Shown: positions 22,101 through 32,647 of the stretch, one piece after another
How positions within the stretch are numbered: position 1 is the stretch's first letter
Layout of the letters: every line of letters begins with the position of its first letter
Origin: Staphylotrichum longicolle
Taxonomy: Eukaryota; Ascomycota; Sordariomycetes; Sordariales; Chaetomiaceae
Reading direction: 5' to 3'
Length of the DNA: 64,000 nucleotides
NCBI GenBank assembly: GCA_019096155.1
Contig: JAHCVI010000001.1
Location: 13,231,243-13,295,242, forward strand
Notes under the pieces: model-generated
The model's database searches: none
What the model saw: the letters and a program-made list of their open reading frames with translations, nothing else
What the model was told of the DNA's origin: nothing
Translations under genes and position numbers: made by a program

Positions 22101-23583
22101 GGGCGCTCGGGATTCCAGGCCTCGAAATAGCCAATCTTGCGGAACTGTGCTGGCGGTTGGGCGTTGTTGACGATGTTCATGCCGCAGTTGCTGACGCATG
22201 TCCCCGTTCCGGGGGTCCCATCTCCAGTGATCTCGCAGAACTCCTTGGTGGTGCCGCATTGTCCCCAGATATTGCAGCAGGTGTTCAGCGGACAGGGGTT
22301 GAGAGTGCTGATGTTGGTGCCGCTAGGGGGTTTGACTGGAATGTGTGTCAGGAATGTCAGTTCAAGAACAGTTTGGCCAGAGAAACCGTGAACCACGCAC
22401 CAGTTCCAGGCTTCTGGGGACCGCACACGGCGTTGGCGATGGGCGCGGGCATGGGAGGAGTCCCCGAGCTGAGGCAGATCTTGGCATCCGGCCACAGTTT
22501 GTCGCAGCCGGCCCAGCCCCAAGTCTTCTTCTTGTTGAATGTGTCCAGCTCTCCCGGCGACATTCCATTATTTGCCTCGATTATGCCGCAAGAGTCACCC
22601 TTCTGGACGGTGTAGGTAGCGCAAGATCCGTCGGCGTTGTTCTTCGGCCTCCTGTCTTTTAGGGTGCCAGAGGAGCAGCAGATCCACTGCTTCTCTCTCA
22701 GAGTTGCGCAAAAATTGGTTGCCGGGTTGTACTTGGAGAGGAGGCTAGGAGTGATGCCACACTTTGGGTAGAGTGTTGCACATGAGTCGCCAGCTGAGCG
22801 TTGACGTTAGCGATCCCGGCTCCGCGACCCGAGCCCAGTTCCAAAGTCAACTCACCTGCAACCTGTATATCAGAGCAGGTACCGTCTGCGTTCGGTTGAG
22901 GCAGGGGAGGCAGCTTGCCCTCCATACAGCAGACCTTCGCGCCAGGTTCAAGTTTGGAGCAGTCAATGTGCTAGAGAACGGATTCGGATCAGCCATGTTC
23001 TAGTCGGGTGTTAGGTTTAACTGACGGGATTGTAGTCCTGAAACTTGCTGAGCGAGATGGTGCACCGTTTATCGGCGATTGTGGAGCAGGTGTTACCCTC
23101 GACGACGGTCTTGATGTTGGTGCAATCCGGGAGCGGGACAGCCCCAGCGTTGCAACAGAAGATCTGGCCGGGCTTGAGATTCGAGCAGTCGAGCTGAGGG
23201 TTGTACGACTTGAAGGTTGCGAGGGAGACGGTGCATCGCTTATCGGCAATGGATTCGCAGGTGTTGCCTTCGACGACGGTCTTGGAGTTGGTGCATTCAG
23301 GATCCCGGGGGACCGTGCCTTCATTGCAGCAGAAGTTCTGGCCCTCGCGAAGGTTGTTACAGTCGAGCTGCGGATTGTACGATTTGAAGGTTGCCAAGCT
23401 GATGGTGCAGCGCTTGTCCGCAATGATCTCGCATGTGTTCCCGGCAACGACTTGCTTCGCGTTGGTGCAGTATGCCCGCGGCTGAAGCAGCGGCTGCAGG
23501 GCCACGCTTCGACCGGACACGCCAGAAGAGAGAAGAAGGGTGGCGATGGCGCTCCCCAAGAGAGAAAGTGCGATTTGTACCAT
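19125..23583 (-). CDS. Secreted LysM/CBM18/GH18 chitinase, subgroup C (killer-toxin-like) type
   Basis: Ten exons: 23026-23583, 22856-22970, 22401-22793, 21883-22335, 20569-21818, 20356-20493, 20264-20300, 20040-20121, 19409-19972 and 19125-19335. They keep frame and give 1266 residues. A signal peptide is followed by five LysM-like domains: three near-identical ones at about 38-208 (YNPQLDC.NL..GQ.FCC pattern) and two more at about 220-335. A hevein-type chitin-binding domain (CCNIWGQCGTT) sits near 370-415. The GH18 barrel carries DGADIDWE with catalytic Glu536, then YDLHGQWD and SYGRAFKM. The C-terminal 350 residues are a family-specific tail. The enzyme should cleave chitin outside the cell, against other fungi, its own wall or insects. 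One junction uses an unusual AAG acceptor (20494). Ala replaces the common Val in the catalytic motif, which is conservative. Confidence 0.95.
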
Positions 23584-24657
23584 GGTGCTCTGGCCTTGGA
23601 CAGGCTCTACCGGCGGCAGAGCTCAAGACACCAGGGACTCAGGAACAATGAAGAATATCTTAAAGGAGGGTTCAGACAACGACATCGTCAAAGTCCCGCA
23701 AGACCAACCCAGCGGACAATGACCATTATATAGAGCATCGGGGGGCCCTGGCCGCCCTGTTCTCCTCGTATCAGCCATGTAAGAAGTAACAACGAGAAGC
23801 CCATCCCAGGGGTCTAGGAAAATTCGTCGCGGGCCCTGAAGCTATCCACGGGACGGGACGGGATGATGGGTTACATTTTGTTTCTTGGTGTTGAAGATGC
23901 CGTCAGCGCTAGACTCCGGCCAGCTGCGGGATGGGCCTAGCCTCAGGGGGAAGACAGCGACTCGTCCGGTGTTCCTGGAAAGCCCATCTCGACTAGCAAG
24001 CGACGGTTCTGAACGTCCCACAGTAGAGCTCGGCCATTGGTCAGTTGGCGCGGTGTTAAGGAAAGTCACGGCGGACAAGCAGCCGCCACACGGAAGGGGA
24101 GTTAAGGTTGGTTTTTTCCTCTTACACAAGGAAATCAAAATCGGATTCCTTTACCTTGATGTGGACAAGCAGCCCGGATGTTACTCTTGCAGCCAGCACC
24201 GAATGGGGCGGGGCCATGGGCTGAAGGGACGGTAAATGTTTTTTTTTCCTCTGAAAAGGACCTTGACCGATTGCGGCGCCAAGAGAACTACCGCGCCAAC
24301 ACTATCCCCAAAACGACAAGTGCTCAACACCAATCATGTTCTTGACAAGCTCAACTAGCGCAAGCTTGGCATGAACGCCAAGAGAGTGAACGCTGAACCG
24401 CTGTGCTGGGAATTCCCAAGAGTTATTGAAATCTCCATCCTTTCTCCAATGACCGGGATGCTCTGACAGACAGTACTCTGCAGAACAGAATTGCGACCTT
24501 GACCCTTTTCCACTGAAAGTTCTGCTGAAGCTGCTCTGGCATCATTTGCCCCTCCTGGACAAAGTACATTACTTTCAGACCTCGTCCTATTTTGGAACTC
24601 TCCGTTCGTCGCACGTTCAAGTTTCACGGGGAACTCCTGCGAAAGCTCCCTCTAAAA
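23584..24657. other. Divergent promoter region between chitinase and transcription-factor-like gene
   Basis: About 1.07 kb separating the minus-strand chitinase from the plus-strand gene that starts at 24658, so both promoters lie here. The chitinase TATA box is listed separately. No other gene or repeat was seen. Confidence 0.5.
23724..23732 (-). promoter_or_regulatory. TATA box of the chitinase gene
   Basis: The minus strand reads CTATATAATGG about 140 bp upstream of ATG 23583. This is a good TATA match at a typical fungal distance. No transcript data are available. Confidence 0.5.
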
Positions 24658-26792
24658 ATGCCTGTTTTCGTGAGCTATGATGGTCCAAAGCTGGGCAAGA
24701 AGCAAAAGCAAGTTGTCAGATCACACGTCATGGTTATGGTCCGCGACCAGCAGAAGAAAGCCAAATGTCAGGCCAAGTCGGCTCCCGTAGAGGAAGCTCG
24801 CCCGTAAGTAACTGTGCTCGTCCACGGCCTACAACCTCGGATTGGATGTTGCTCGGAGTCAGCATTGTCCTGTTTAGGAAAATGCACTCTAACTATCCCG
24901 TCCGCCTCGCAGATTAGCTCCCGCCCCAGACAAAAACAGAAGTCGCAGAGCCCTACCCGAGGACACGGACGATGCAACGTTGGCCGCCGTACCGCAGTCC
25001 GCCACCGGGAGCTCCCGATCGCGCCAACCGGCGGCGGCCAACAGCAGCCGCAGCAAGCGCGACATGATGCTTGCTCGACGGGACCGGCAATGGTTGAGCA
25101 TTAACGTGTGGGACCTCCGCGGCGCACCCCCTCGGTCCACCCACATGACGGGCGTCGACGCCCGCAGCTTCCAACAGTACCTCGCTCGGTGCGGTGCATA
25201 TACGTCATATCTTGATGAGGGATTCAGCCTCGTAGGGTTCCGGCAACCGAGCTATTTCCGCCCGGACCTGTCCAAGGCAGCCTGTATTTACATTGGTTGG
25301 CTGTGGACGGCGGGCGTCCTGGACGCGTTTCGCGCGACCGACGAGATCGCCTACCCCCACTATGAGTACCAGGCCGTGAGGGAGTTGCAGAAATTCATTG
25401 ATGGCGCCGGCGATAGGCAGCTGCACGAGGTCGTGTATCCCGTGGTTGTTCTAGCCATGTTTGAGGTAGGTGTTCCTTTCCATGATGGCTTGAGAGAAGT
25501 CCCGCTGACGCTTGTCACACGCTTGCAGATGGTCCGCTTCAGTCCCCGAGGCATCACCCATCTCGCTGCTGTTGAGAAATTTATCAAGGCCCGTGGTGGA
25601 CTGCACACAATGCCGGATGTCATGCAGCACATCGTGATCATGTAAAGTGCCTCCAACTTGAAGTCCTCCCCCCCCCCCCCCCAGCGTCTAACTTTCTCAA
25701 ACCCAAAACAGGGCCGACACCCTTCAGTGCCTCACTCTAGGCACACCTTTGGCATTTACCTTTCTTGGCCCCGCACCAATCATGCGTTTGATGACAGCCG
25801 ATGGCTTCATGGAAGGCGACGAACTCCGTTCATGCCCCCTTCTTCTCTGCGACAACGAGGACTTCTCTCTCGCCGCCCGATACGTCAATCCGGCCATCCG
25901 CGTCCAGTTAGTAGCCGTTCTTCGGGCTGCAAGCGATGTTTTTCGACAGTTTTTTCTCCCCTTGGGCGAGCAAAATACTTTTGGGAGCGACGCTCGAACC
26001 GTGGACGCCTTGGCAGACTGCCCAACGGCCGGGAGCAATGTGCCCTGTCTCCTTTTGGAGACATGCGCTTTGGCTGCGAGAGTCATGCGCAAGACGCTGT
26101 CAGAAAACTTGGACGGGTTTGATGACTCCGAAAACGAGCTGGATGTTCTACGGATCTATCACAATAGTCGGTTTATTGGTCTTAAGGCGTGGGCGGGGTT
26201 GCCGTACGTCTATATTTGGGTGTAGGTTCCTTTCTCCTCCCCTGTACCATTTTAACCTTTGTGCTCGAACTTCTCCTGTGCTTGACTGACCGTTTGCAGG
26301 AATCTGATTGGGTTTGCTGCCTCTACCGATGCAAGGGTGAAGCAAGCTTTCAATGCCGCGGTTGTCCGCTGCGCCTTCAGCTACGGTTGTTACCAGATGG
26401 AGGTCTTTCAGGGTAAGTTCTATCCTTTAGCTCACTTGCTCTACTTACAATCACCGGTTGTCTGCGACTGAGAGGGTCGCTGACCTTCACGTGTACCAGC
26501 TGTGCTCGGAAATTTCTTCCATCTCCGTGGCGCCCTCGCAGCTCGCACAATGACTCTGACAAAAAGTCACTCCAACTCTCCCTTCTCCATCGGCTCTCAA
26601 GACTTCCCCCAGCCTTCCGTTATGGCCCAAGGCGAGACTCTGACACCAGCTCCGGCGTTTCATGACGGGTATGATAACTCCCAGGAGGTCGACAACTTGC
26701 TCTGCCTCCCTTGGGCGGCAGGTGAGCGGGCTTTCTGGGAGGAAGGAGGGGGTTCGGGGTCAGAGGAAAGCAGTCAACAGGGCTCTGACTGA
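24658..26792 (+). CDS. Fungal transcription-factor-like protein lacking a zinc cluster
   Basis: Exons 24658-24803, 24913-25465, 25529-25641, 25712-26221, 26300-26412 and 26500-26792 keep frame and give 575 residues. The N-terminus (FVSYDGPKLGKKQKQVVRSHVM) matches the opening of a large fungal group annotated as transcription-factor-like. In these a short basic motif replaces the Zn2Cys6 cluster, followed by a helical fungal-specific region (from about residue 100 here). No zinc-binding cysteine set is present, so direct DNA binding is doubtful. The last exon may end differently: a GTGAGC donor at 26720 and an AAAG acceptor near 26806 would swap the acidic tail for a short basic one. Intron 3 contains a 15-C run. 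The gene is divergent from the chitinase, but a regulatory link is only a guess. Confidence 0.75.
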
Positions 26793-28660
26793 CCATCGCA
26801 TAAAGGTTGTCTGCTACGAGACAGAAAGACAGGAATCATGTTACCTGCAGTCCAGCAACATGGGAGCCGGGTGGGTCGGGTTTGAGTGTTTCTGTCAGCA
26901 TCTTTTACTATCCAACTTTATACGTAAGACTTGTATCACCAGAGCCGAATCTTCACCCACAAAAACAGTCCAGCTGCGCAACTGCCTCTCCATGCATCAC
27001 TCCATGGGCAGAGCAATCCCCGACGACGGTCATCTGGCCATCCGTGCCTCCGTCATGCTCCCCCGCAAACTCCCTCGCGAAACCAACGGAATATGCCCGC
27101 CAGTAAAGTGCGCCAACAATGCATCTCCGGCGCCAATGCGCGGGAGGTATTCCGAAAGCCTCTACGGGTATGAATACAAGCAGAATTGGCGGCGTCTTCC
27201 GCCCCCCGTCGCCGGCGCCGTCTGCGGTCGTTAGAGGGACGTTGACGGTCCGGGAACGCGAACGGGACCGCGGCCCGCAAACCGTTGGGCGAGTGGTAAC
27301 TACCAAATCAGAACCCCGGATCCCAAGATTTGGCTCCTAAACCCAGTCCGAATCGGCTCGTGCTCATGTCCGACTGGAAGCGAGAAATGTGGCAGCTTGC
27401 GCGCTTCCCCTTGAGTTCCCCTTCCTGTGATGGGTCAGTTGTCTCTACTGCCGAGTCTCGGAACTGACGGCATCGCTGAGAGACAGCCGCCGGGACGACT
27501 CGGGATAATCACTGTGGATTTCAGTTGTGAGTTCTTCAGTCCTTGAAGATGACAGGACGTCATCCTGACGAAGGCAGCCAATGAACAGATATGCCCGAGC
27601 GGCTGTCCTTGAATCCTTTGATGTTCCGTCAGCATCTGACTCTGACTGTTCCAGACATGGACTCGGGGTCTCCCCACTGAGTCGACCGGTCTAGGTCGGG
27701 GTTGAGGTAGTTTTGGAGGAGTTCGCCATCGCGATGAGCCAGGATTCGGGCTTGGGGCGGCCATGGTGGGCGGAGGGGACCCCCAGGAGTCGCGAGGACC
27801 CTTTTCCGCCCTGCCATTGGCCAGGGTTTCCCGTCAGCACAAAGACTCCGCCCCGCCTCTCCAGGCCAGCCACTGGGCACCGAAGTGTGGGCCCGGTGTG
27901 GTTCTTCCCGCTTCCCGAAGGCGGGAAGAAGCCAAGAAGAAGGCCTAAAATAGCCGTCCTCGTATTGAACCCCGTCCGTGGGCTGACAGCTGCACTTTGA
28001 GCAGTCCCTGATGCCGCAGTCTCTCGACGACTGAGTTGCCCTCCGAGACTGGAAAGTACCCGTTGCCGGTTTTGATAGGACCCCTCCTCCTTGTCATTAC
28101 GTACGGCACTGGAGATGAGCCAATAGCCAAGTATAGCCCGGGAGCGGAACAGCAGCCCGAGAGGCAGGCTGGTGCCGAGCCACTGCCGACACCGCTTCCT
28201 CTTTGGAACTCTGCCATGTAGATCTCAGCCTCTTGAGGCTGAACGTCTCGTGTTATCCCGACCGTCTCGTGTTTTTTCCTATTTTGGAACACTGAAGATG
28301 CTGGCACTCTCGTATCCTTCTCCAGTCACGGGACTCACGGAGGAAGAAGAGCATAGCGATGCCAGCGGTCAGCCCTGTGTAAGTCGGCCATGTGGGCAGA
28401 CTCCGCCCAGAAGGCGTTGAGTGAGGTCTTGTGATGGAGATGCAGCAGGAGATGCAGCAACCAGCACATGATGCCTAAGGTGTTGAAAGCTGGATCTAGT
28501 GGACGCTCAACAGGTATAAGAGGACTGGAAGTCTCATGCTTTCCAGCGCTTTCTCAGATCATCACAACATTCAACACTCGCATCACAACATCTTAGCTTA
28601 CAAGCACAACCAACTCAACAACATCAACACTCCGTTTCTCAACACACAACCTCAGTCACC
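26793..28660. other. Gene-poor stretch and promoter of the small secreted protein gene
   Basis: About 1.9 kb with no supported gene; open frames such as 26662-27234 run through intron-like and basic low-complexity sequence. The last 100 bp before ATG 28661 are rich in CAACA/CATCAACA words, typical of leaders of strongly expressed fungal genes. Confidence 0.45.
28515..28521 (+). promoter_or_regulatory. TATA box of the two-module secreted protein gene
   Basis: TATAAGA lies 146 bp upstream of ATG 28661 and is followed by a CAACA-rich leader. Position and sequence suggest a focused, strong promoter. Confidence 0.5.
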
Positions 28661-29089
28661 ATGAAGTACATCGCTGCTGCTCTCGTCTTCGCCGCCTCGG
28701 CCCTCGCTGCTCCCTCTGAGCCCCGCGACACTTGCACCTTTGGCAAGTACCGCTGCACCAACCCCAACACCGGCATTGAGATCTGCGATGTCGCCGGCAA
28801 CTGGGAGCTCGTTGGCCCCTGCCCCAAGGGTACCGCGTGCGAGGACCTCCCCCAGAACGGCTTCACGCTGCCCTTCTGCACCAACACGGCCAAGGTCCAG
28901 ACCCGCAACGGCCGCCCGGGCCAGAGCCCAGGCGAGAAGTGCCAGACCCCTGGCAAGTACGACTGCTTCGGCCCGTACGCCATCCAGGTGTGCGACACCC
29001 AGAACGTCTTGCAGTTCGTCGGCAACTGCCCCCCGCGCTCGCACTGCGACTACCTCAACGGCATCCCCTTCTGCGTTGCCAGCGTCTGA
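28661..29089 (+). CDS. Small secreted protein with two six-cysteine modules
   Basis: Single exon, 142 residues, start in a good context (CACCATGAAG). A signal peptide (MKYIAAALVFAASALA) is followed by two tandem modules at about 25-73 and 94-138. Each has six cysteines with the same order: C..G.Y.C, I..CD, VG.CP, C and a closing FC. The even cysteine count and secretion signal suggest disulphide-stabilised extracellular domains. The spacing, with an aromatic in GNWELVG and a G-T-x-C motif, is reminiscent of small carbohydrate-binding modules such as CBM19. I could not confirm that, and an effector-like protein of no known family is equally possible. A TATA box and CAACA-rich leader suggest strong, condition-dependent expression. 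Confidence 0.9.
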   Translation: MKYIAAALVFAASALAAPSEPRDTCTFGKYRCTNPNTGIEICDVAGNWELVGPCPKGTACEDLPQNGFTLPFCTNTAKVQTRNGRPGQSPGEKCQTPGKYDCFGPYAIQVCDTQNVLQFVGNCPPRSHCDYLNGIPFCVASV

Positions 29090-29376
29090 GCGCCACAGTT
29101 GGATTGAATACGGATGGATTGATGACAAGACTGGGTTTGCTTTTGGAGAGGATGCATCAAGCATGTTCGGGTTTCTCTTCTTTCACTCCTTTTACGCATA
29201 GCAGGTTTAACTCTGGGTTGGTGAGTTCATGATGATGACGGGAAATAGAGATGGTTTGACAACATAATATATTATACTAGACCTCGTGTCCCACAGTATG
29301 ACGCTTCCCCGCGTGCTTTCCTCACCCCGTGTGCTCTTCTCCGCCACTTTGCCCACTTCCTGGCATGACCATCCTC

Positions 29377-31919
29377 TCATAGTATCTCCACCTCAACACT
29401 CTCCCCCTGATGCAGCCACTCCCATCTCTCCGTCCCATCTCGCTTGCTCAGATCCCAACACTGGAACAGCCCCACACGTTCATAGAAGTCCCCCTTCTTC
29501 ACAAGCGCCAGCCCAAAAACCGGCGGATGCGTCGAAAAGCTCCAGTCCCAATGTTCCACAACCGGAAGTACATACAGCGCCAATCCCTCCGGCGGCTTCA
29601 CGTCGAAGTCGATATACCCCATCCTCTCCCCACCTTTCTCCAAGTCTCCAGTCCTCTTGGTTGCCGTCCTCTCAAACCTGATCTCCAACCCTCCCGGCAC
29701 CCCAATCTCCTTCAGCTTCCCCTCCAACCACAGCACCGCCCCCTCCACCATCCCCGTCCCATCTCCATCCTCCCGTCCCGTCTGCACCTCCACCCCCTTC
29801 ACCTCCACCAACCCCACCGTCGCCAGCTCAGGCTGCGCGATCGCCTTCCTCACGCCCAGCCCCTCCACCCCGAGCCCCGCCCACGACCACGTCGGCGCCA
29901 CATAAGAACCCCCCGTTGCAGGCGCGGCCGCCCTCTCCACCAACGCCTCCATGTCCTCGACCGCGCCGCGCGGCGCCGCAACCCACATCAGATCCAACAG
30001 CAGCGTCTCCCGCCACAGGCCGGCGGCGTACGCGAACCCGGTCGCGCGCCGCAGCCGCGAGGCGATCCCCGCCACGGCGACGAGCCTGTCGCTCGGCTTG
30101 GTCAGGCTGCGCGCCGAGTAGGACCGCACAATGGACATCCACGTGGCGTGGAAGTCGGCGAGGTCGTCATGGCTAGGGCTGTTGCTGCTGCTGCTGCTGC
30201 TGCTGCGCCGCGGCGGGGGTTGAAACTGGGAGATGTCGACCGGGATGGATGACGTCGAGCGCGGGGGCGGGGGCTTGCCGTGCTCGAGGGAGATGTTGCC
30301 CGTGATGACGCGTTCGTGCTTGGAGGGGCGGAGCGGCGGGATGTGCGGCCTGTCTCGCGAGGGGGCGGCGTTGCGCTCGACGGTCAGGACCAGGCCGTTG
30401 GGCATGACTAGCGGGGGGATGCGGCGCGGGATGACGGGTTCGGTGTGCGGGGCGGGGCCGAAGAGGGTGGTGATGGTGTCCGGGCGGACGGGCGTGCGGG
30501 TGCGGCCGAGCGGGTTGAGTTCGTTGGCCTCGCCCATGAAGCAGGTCCAGTAGATGCCGGAAGGGCCAAAGTAGAGCTTGCGCGGGGAGAGGTAGGACTC
30601 TTGGAAGCACCAGGCGCGGGACTGGATGGGGGACTGGCGGAGGACGGCGTCGAGGGTTGCGGTGTTGGTGGTGTCGTGGGGGAGGACGAAGAGACCGTCG
30701 CTGGGAGACCCGGCGATGCGGCAGGGGGTGGAGGAGAGGGTGCTTTCGCGGTGCTGGAAGAGGCCACCGTGGGGGTCGCTGGCGGTGGCTGACATGATGG
30801 TGCACGCGGCGTACTCGTAGACGTCGCCCATCTTGGCGGACTCGCGCATCCAGTCCTCCTTGGAATCCTGGACGATGCAGAGGCTGTCGATCCACAGGTA
30901 CTGGATGCCGAGGGCATGTGTCATTGTGACGGCGTCTTGAAAAGACTTGGGCAGGGAGCTGAAGCTGATGCCCTCCAGGGTAAAGTCGCTGATGGTGGAC
31001 CACTTGAGCAGCGGAATGTCGGTGACTCCGCCCCAGCAATGGCTCAGGGCGCAGTACGGAACATTCTGGTCGTGCTCCGAGGTGGCATACAACCGTGGTT
31101 TGAAGTCACCGTTCTCGCCCTGTAGGATCTGGATGAAGCGAGCTGGCAGCAGCTTGTTCTGAGCCGTCCTTCGGCATATGCTGTGCTTCGTGGTACACTG
31201 ATCAAGCCATGACTTTGCCAACGCAATATGTTTGGCAGAGCCTGTGAATGTCAGACTAGCGGCATCGTGTGGCTGATTCCTGACCCCGGGGGCGTTGAAC
31301 CATCCTGCAATAGCTTTAGCATCCACGCTCTAAATTGACCTCTTCAGAGAGGAAGCGCTCACCTATTGAAGTGGACGTATCAAACTTGGTGCCAGCATAC
31401 TGAGGCAAGAGAGTCCCTTCGTAAAGCCCAGGGGGCAATAGTTACATACAGCTCGACATCTGTGTCGTAGCTCTTGGCAATCTGCAGATAGACGCAGTCG
31501 TCGAGCGTTGGGTGGCGGTTGTGTGGTGTGTCCCTGAGGATAGTGCAAAAGTGACATCCCGCAGCCGCGGCCTCGAGCAAACAACTGTACGTTTGGAACA
31601 GAAAGAACTTCTCGTGGCGTGGAACAAAGCGCTTCGATGCTCCACTGAGAATCTTGGATATGCTCAAGACATGGGCGCAATCTTGACAGAGTCGGTGAGC
31701 CTGAAAGGCCGTATTGATCCAAGGCTCGTCCAATGGAGGGCGTTTGCCGGCGACTAAGGGACGTGGTTTCTGGACTGCTGGCAAGCGATTGCCAACAACA
31801 TGAGTAAGAACTTTCCGAGACGAGCTCTGAAAAGGCGCCCGTGAAACTAGACTGGGCAGAGAGAGGCGATGGATGTTGATGTTGTCGTCCCTCGACACGG
31901 AGCTCAGGGGAAGCGCCAT
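29377..31919 (-). CDS. HET-domain (heterokaryon incompatibility) protein
   Basis: Exons 31446-31919, 31363-31399 and 29377-31304 (introns 46 and 58 nt) keep frame and give 812 residues. The N-terminal region has the cysteine pairs common before HET domains (LCQDCAHVL, AAAAGCHFCTIL). The HET core follows: CALSHCWGG, LWIDSLCIVQDSKEDW, SAKMGDVYEYAACTIMSA, then SRAWCFQESYLSPRKLYFG. The C-terminal half carries proline/arginine-rich and Ser-run linkers and ends in a variable beta-rich region. The short 37-nt exon 2 encodes TSTSI, which bridges exactly into the WFNAPG segment of exon 3. It lies head-to-tail with another HET gene 0.7 kb upstream. Function is probably incompatibility-type self/non-self recognition in the cytoplasm. 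Confidence 0.93.
30184..30206 (-). repeat. Trinucleotide (AGC)n microsatellite in the HET gene, encoding a serine run
   Basis: Plus strand GCT repeated without interruption from 30184, with a variant GTT unit just before. On the coding strand it gives seven serines in the linker that follows the HET domain. It is a likely site of length variation. Confidence 0.85.
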
Positions 31920-32647
31920 CGCAGAGGATTCACGTTAGTGGCGTCGTAGAAAGTGAAAACTCGTAGACGTTGAGTTCAAAGTGATCATTCCGACAATGCG
32001 CTCATAATGTCGAGTCGAGATGGTGAGGTTGACTGAAGGTGTTATCATGTGGCGCGAGGCTCGAGTGAGTTGCCGACACTGGTTCGGGGCGGGGGGTTGC
32101 GCGCCTAGGCCCTGTTCGGTCGAGCTGAAACAGGTGCTTCTAATCCCGACTCCCATTTGGCTCTAATCTCCCAATCTATTGGCAATCTGCAGCCTGGCGC
32201 ATAAATGGCAAGCATCAGCGTGCTGCTGGCAACAATAACACGTAACTTGAGCTGCGATCTTTGAGAGAGAAGAGCGGCAGCAGGCCGAGTGGTTTGCAGT
32301 TAGCCGTGTTGCAGGGTGCACCGCAGCAGCAGGGTATTGAAGAAGCGATCGGGCAGTCGCAGACAAGGTGGAAAGGAGGCGTCAAGCTGCCGAACGACTG
32401 ATCCACGCCTGGCTGTGCCAACCTGACCTGGAGAAAACGGGCAGGGAGCCGTGCGGTAGAGATGAAGCACCGAAGGAGGGAGCGGGAAGTTGATGTATGA
32501 CATGCACAACTGCGAGGAACCATTGTTTAGAGCCAACTTGTCTTCTGTGACCTCTCCTTTGGTCAGAGACTAAGGTCAGGTAGCCATTCCTCCGCACGCT
32601 CCTAGCAGTCTCTCCCGCCCCCGTTCAATAGCTTCCTCAACAACAGC
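31920..32647. other. Intergenic region between two co-directional HET genes
   Basis: About 730 bp, upstream of the HET gene at 29377-31919 and downstream of the HET gene at 32648-35299. No gene, RNA or repeat was recognised. Confidence 0.5.
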
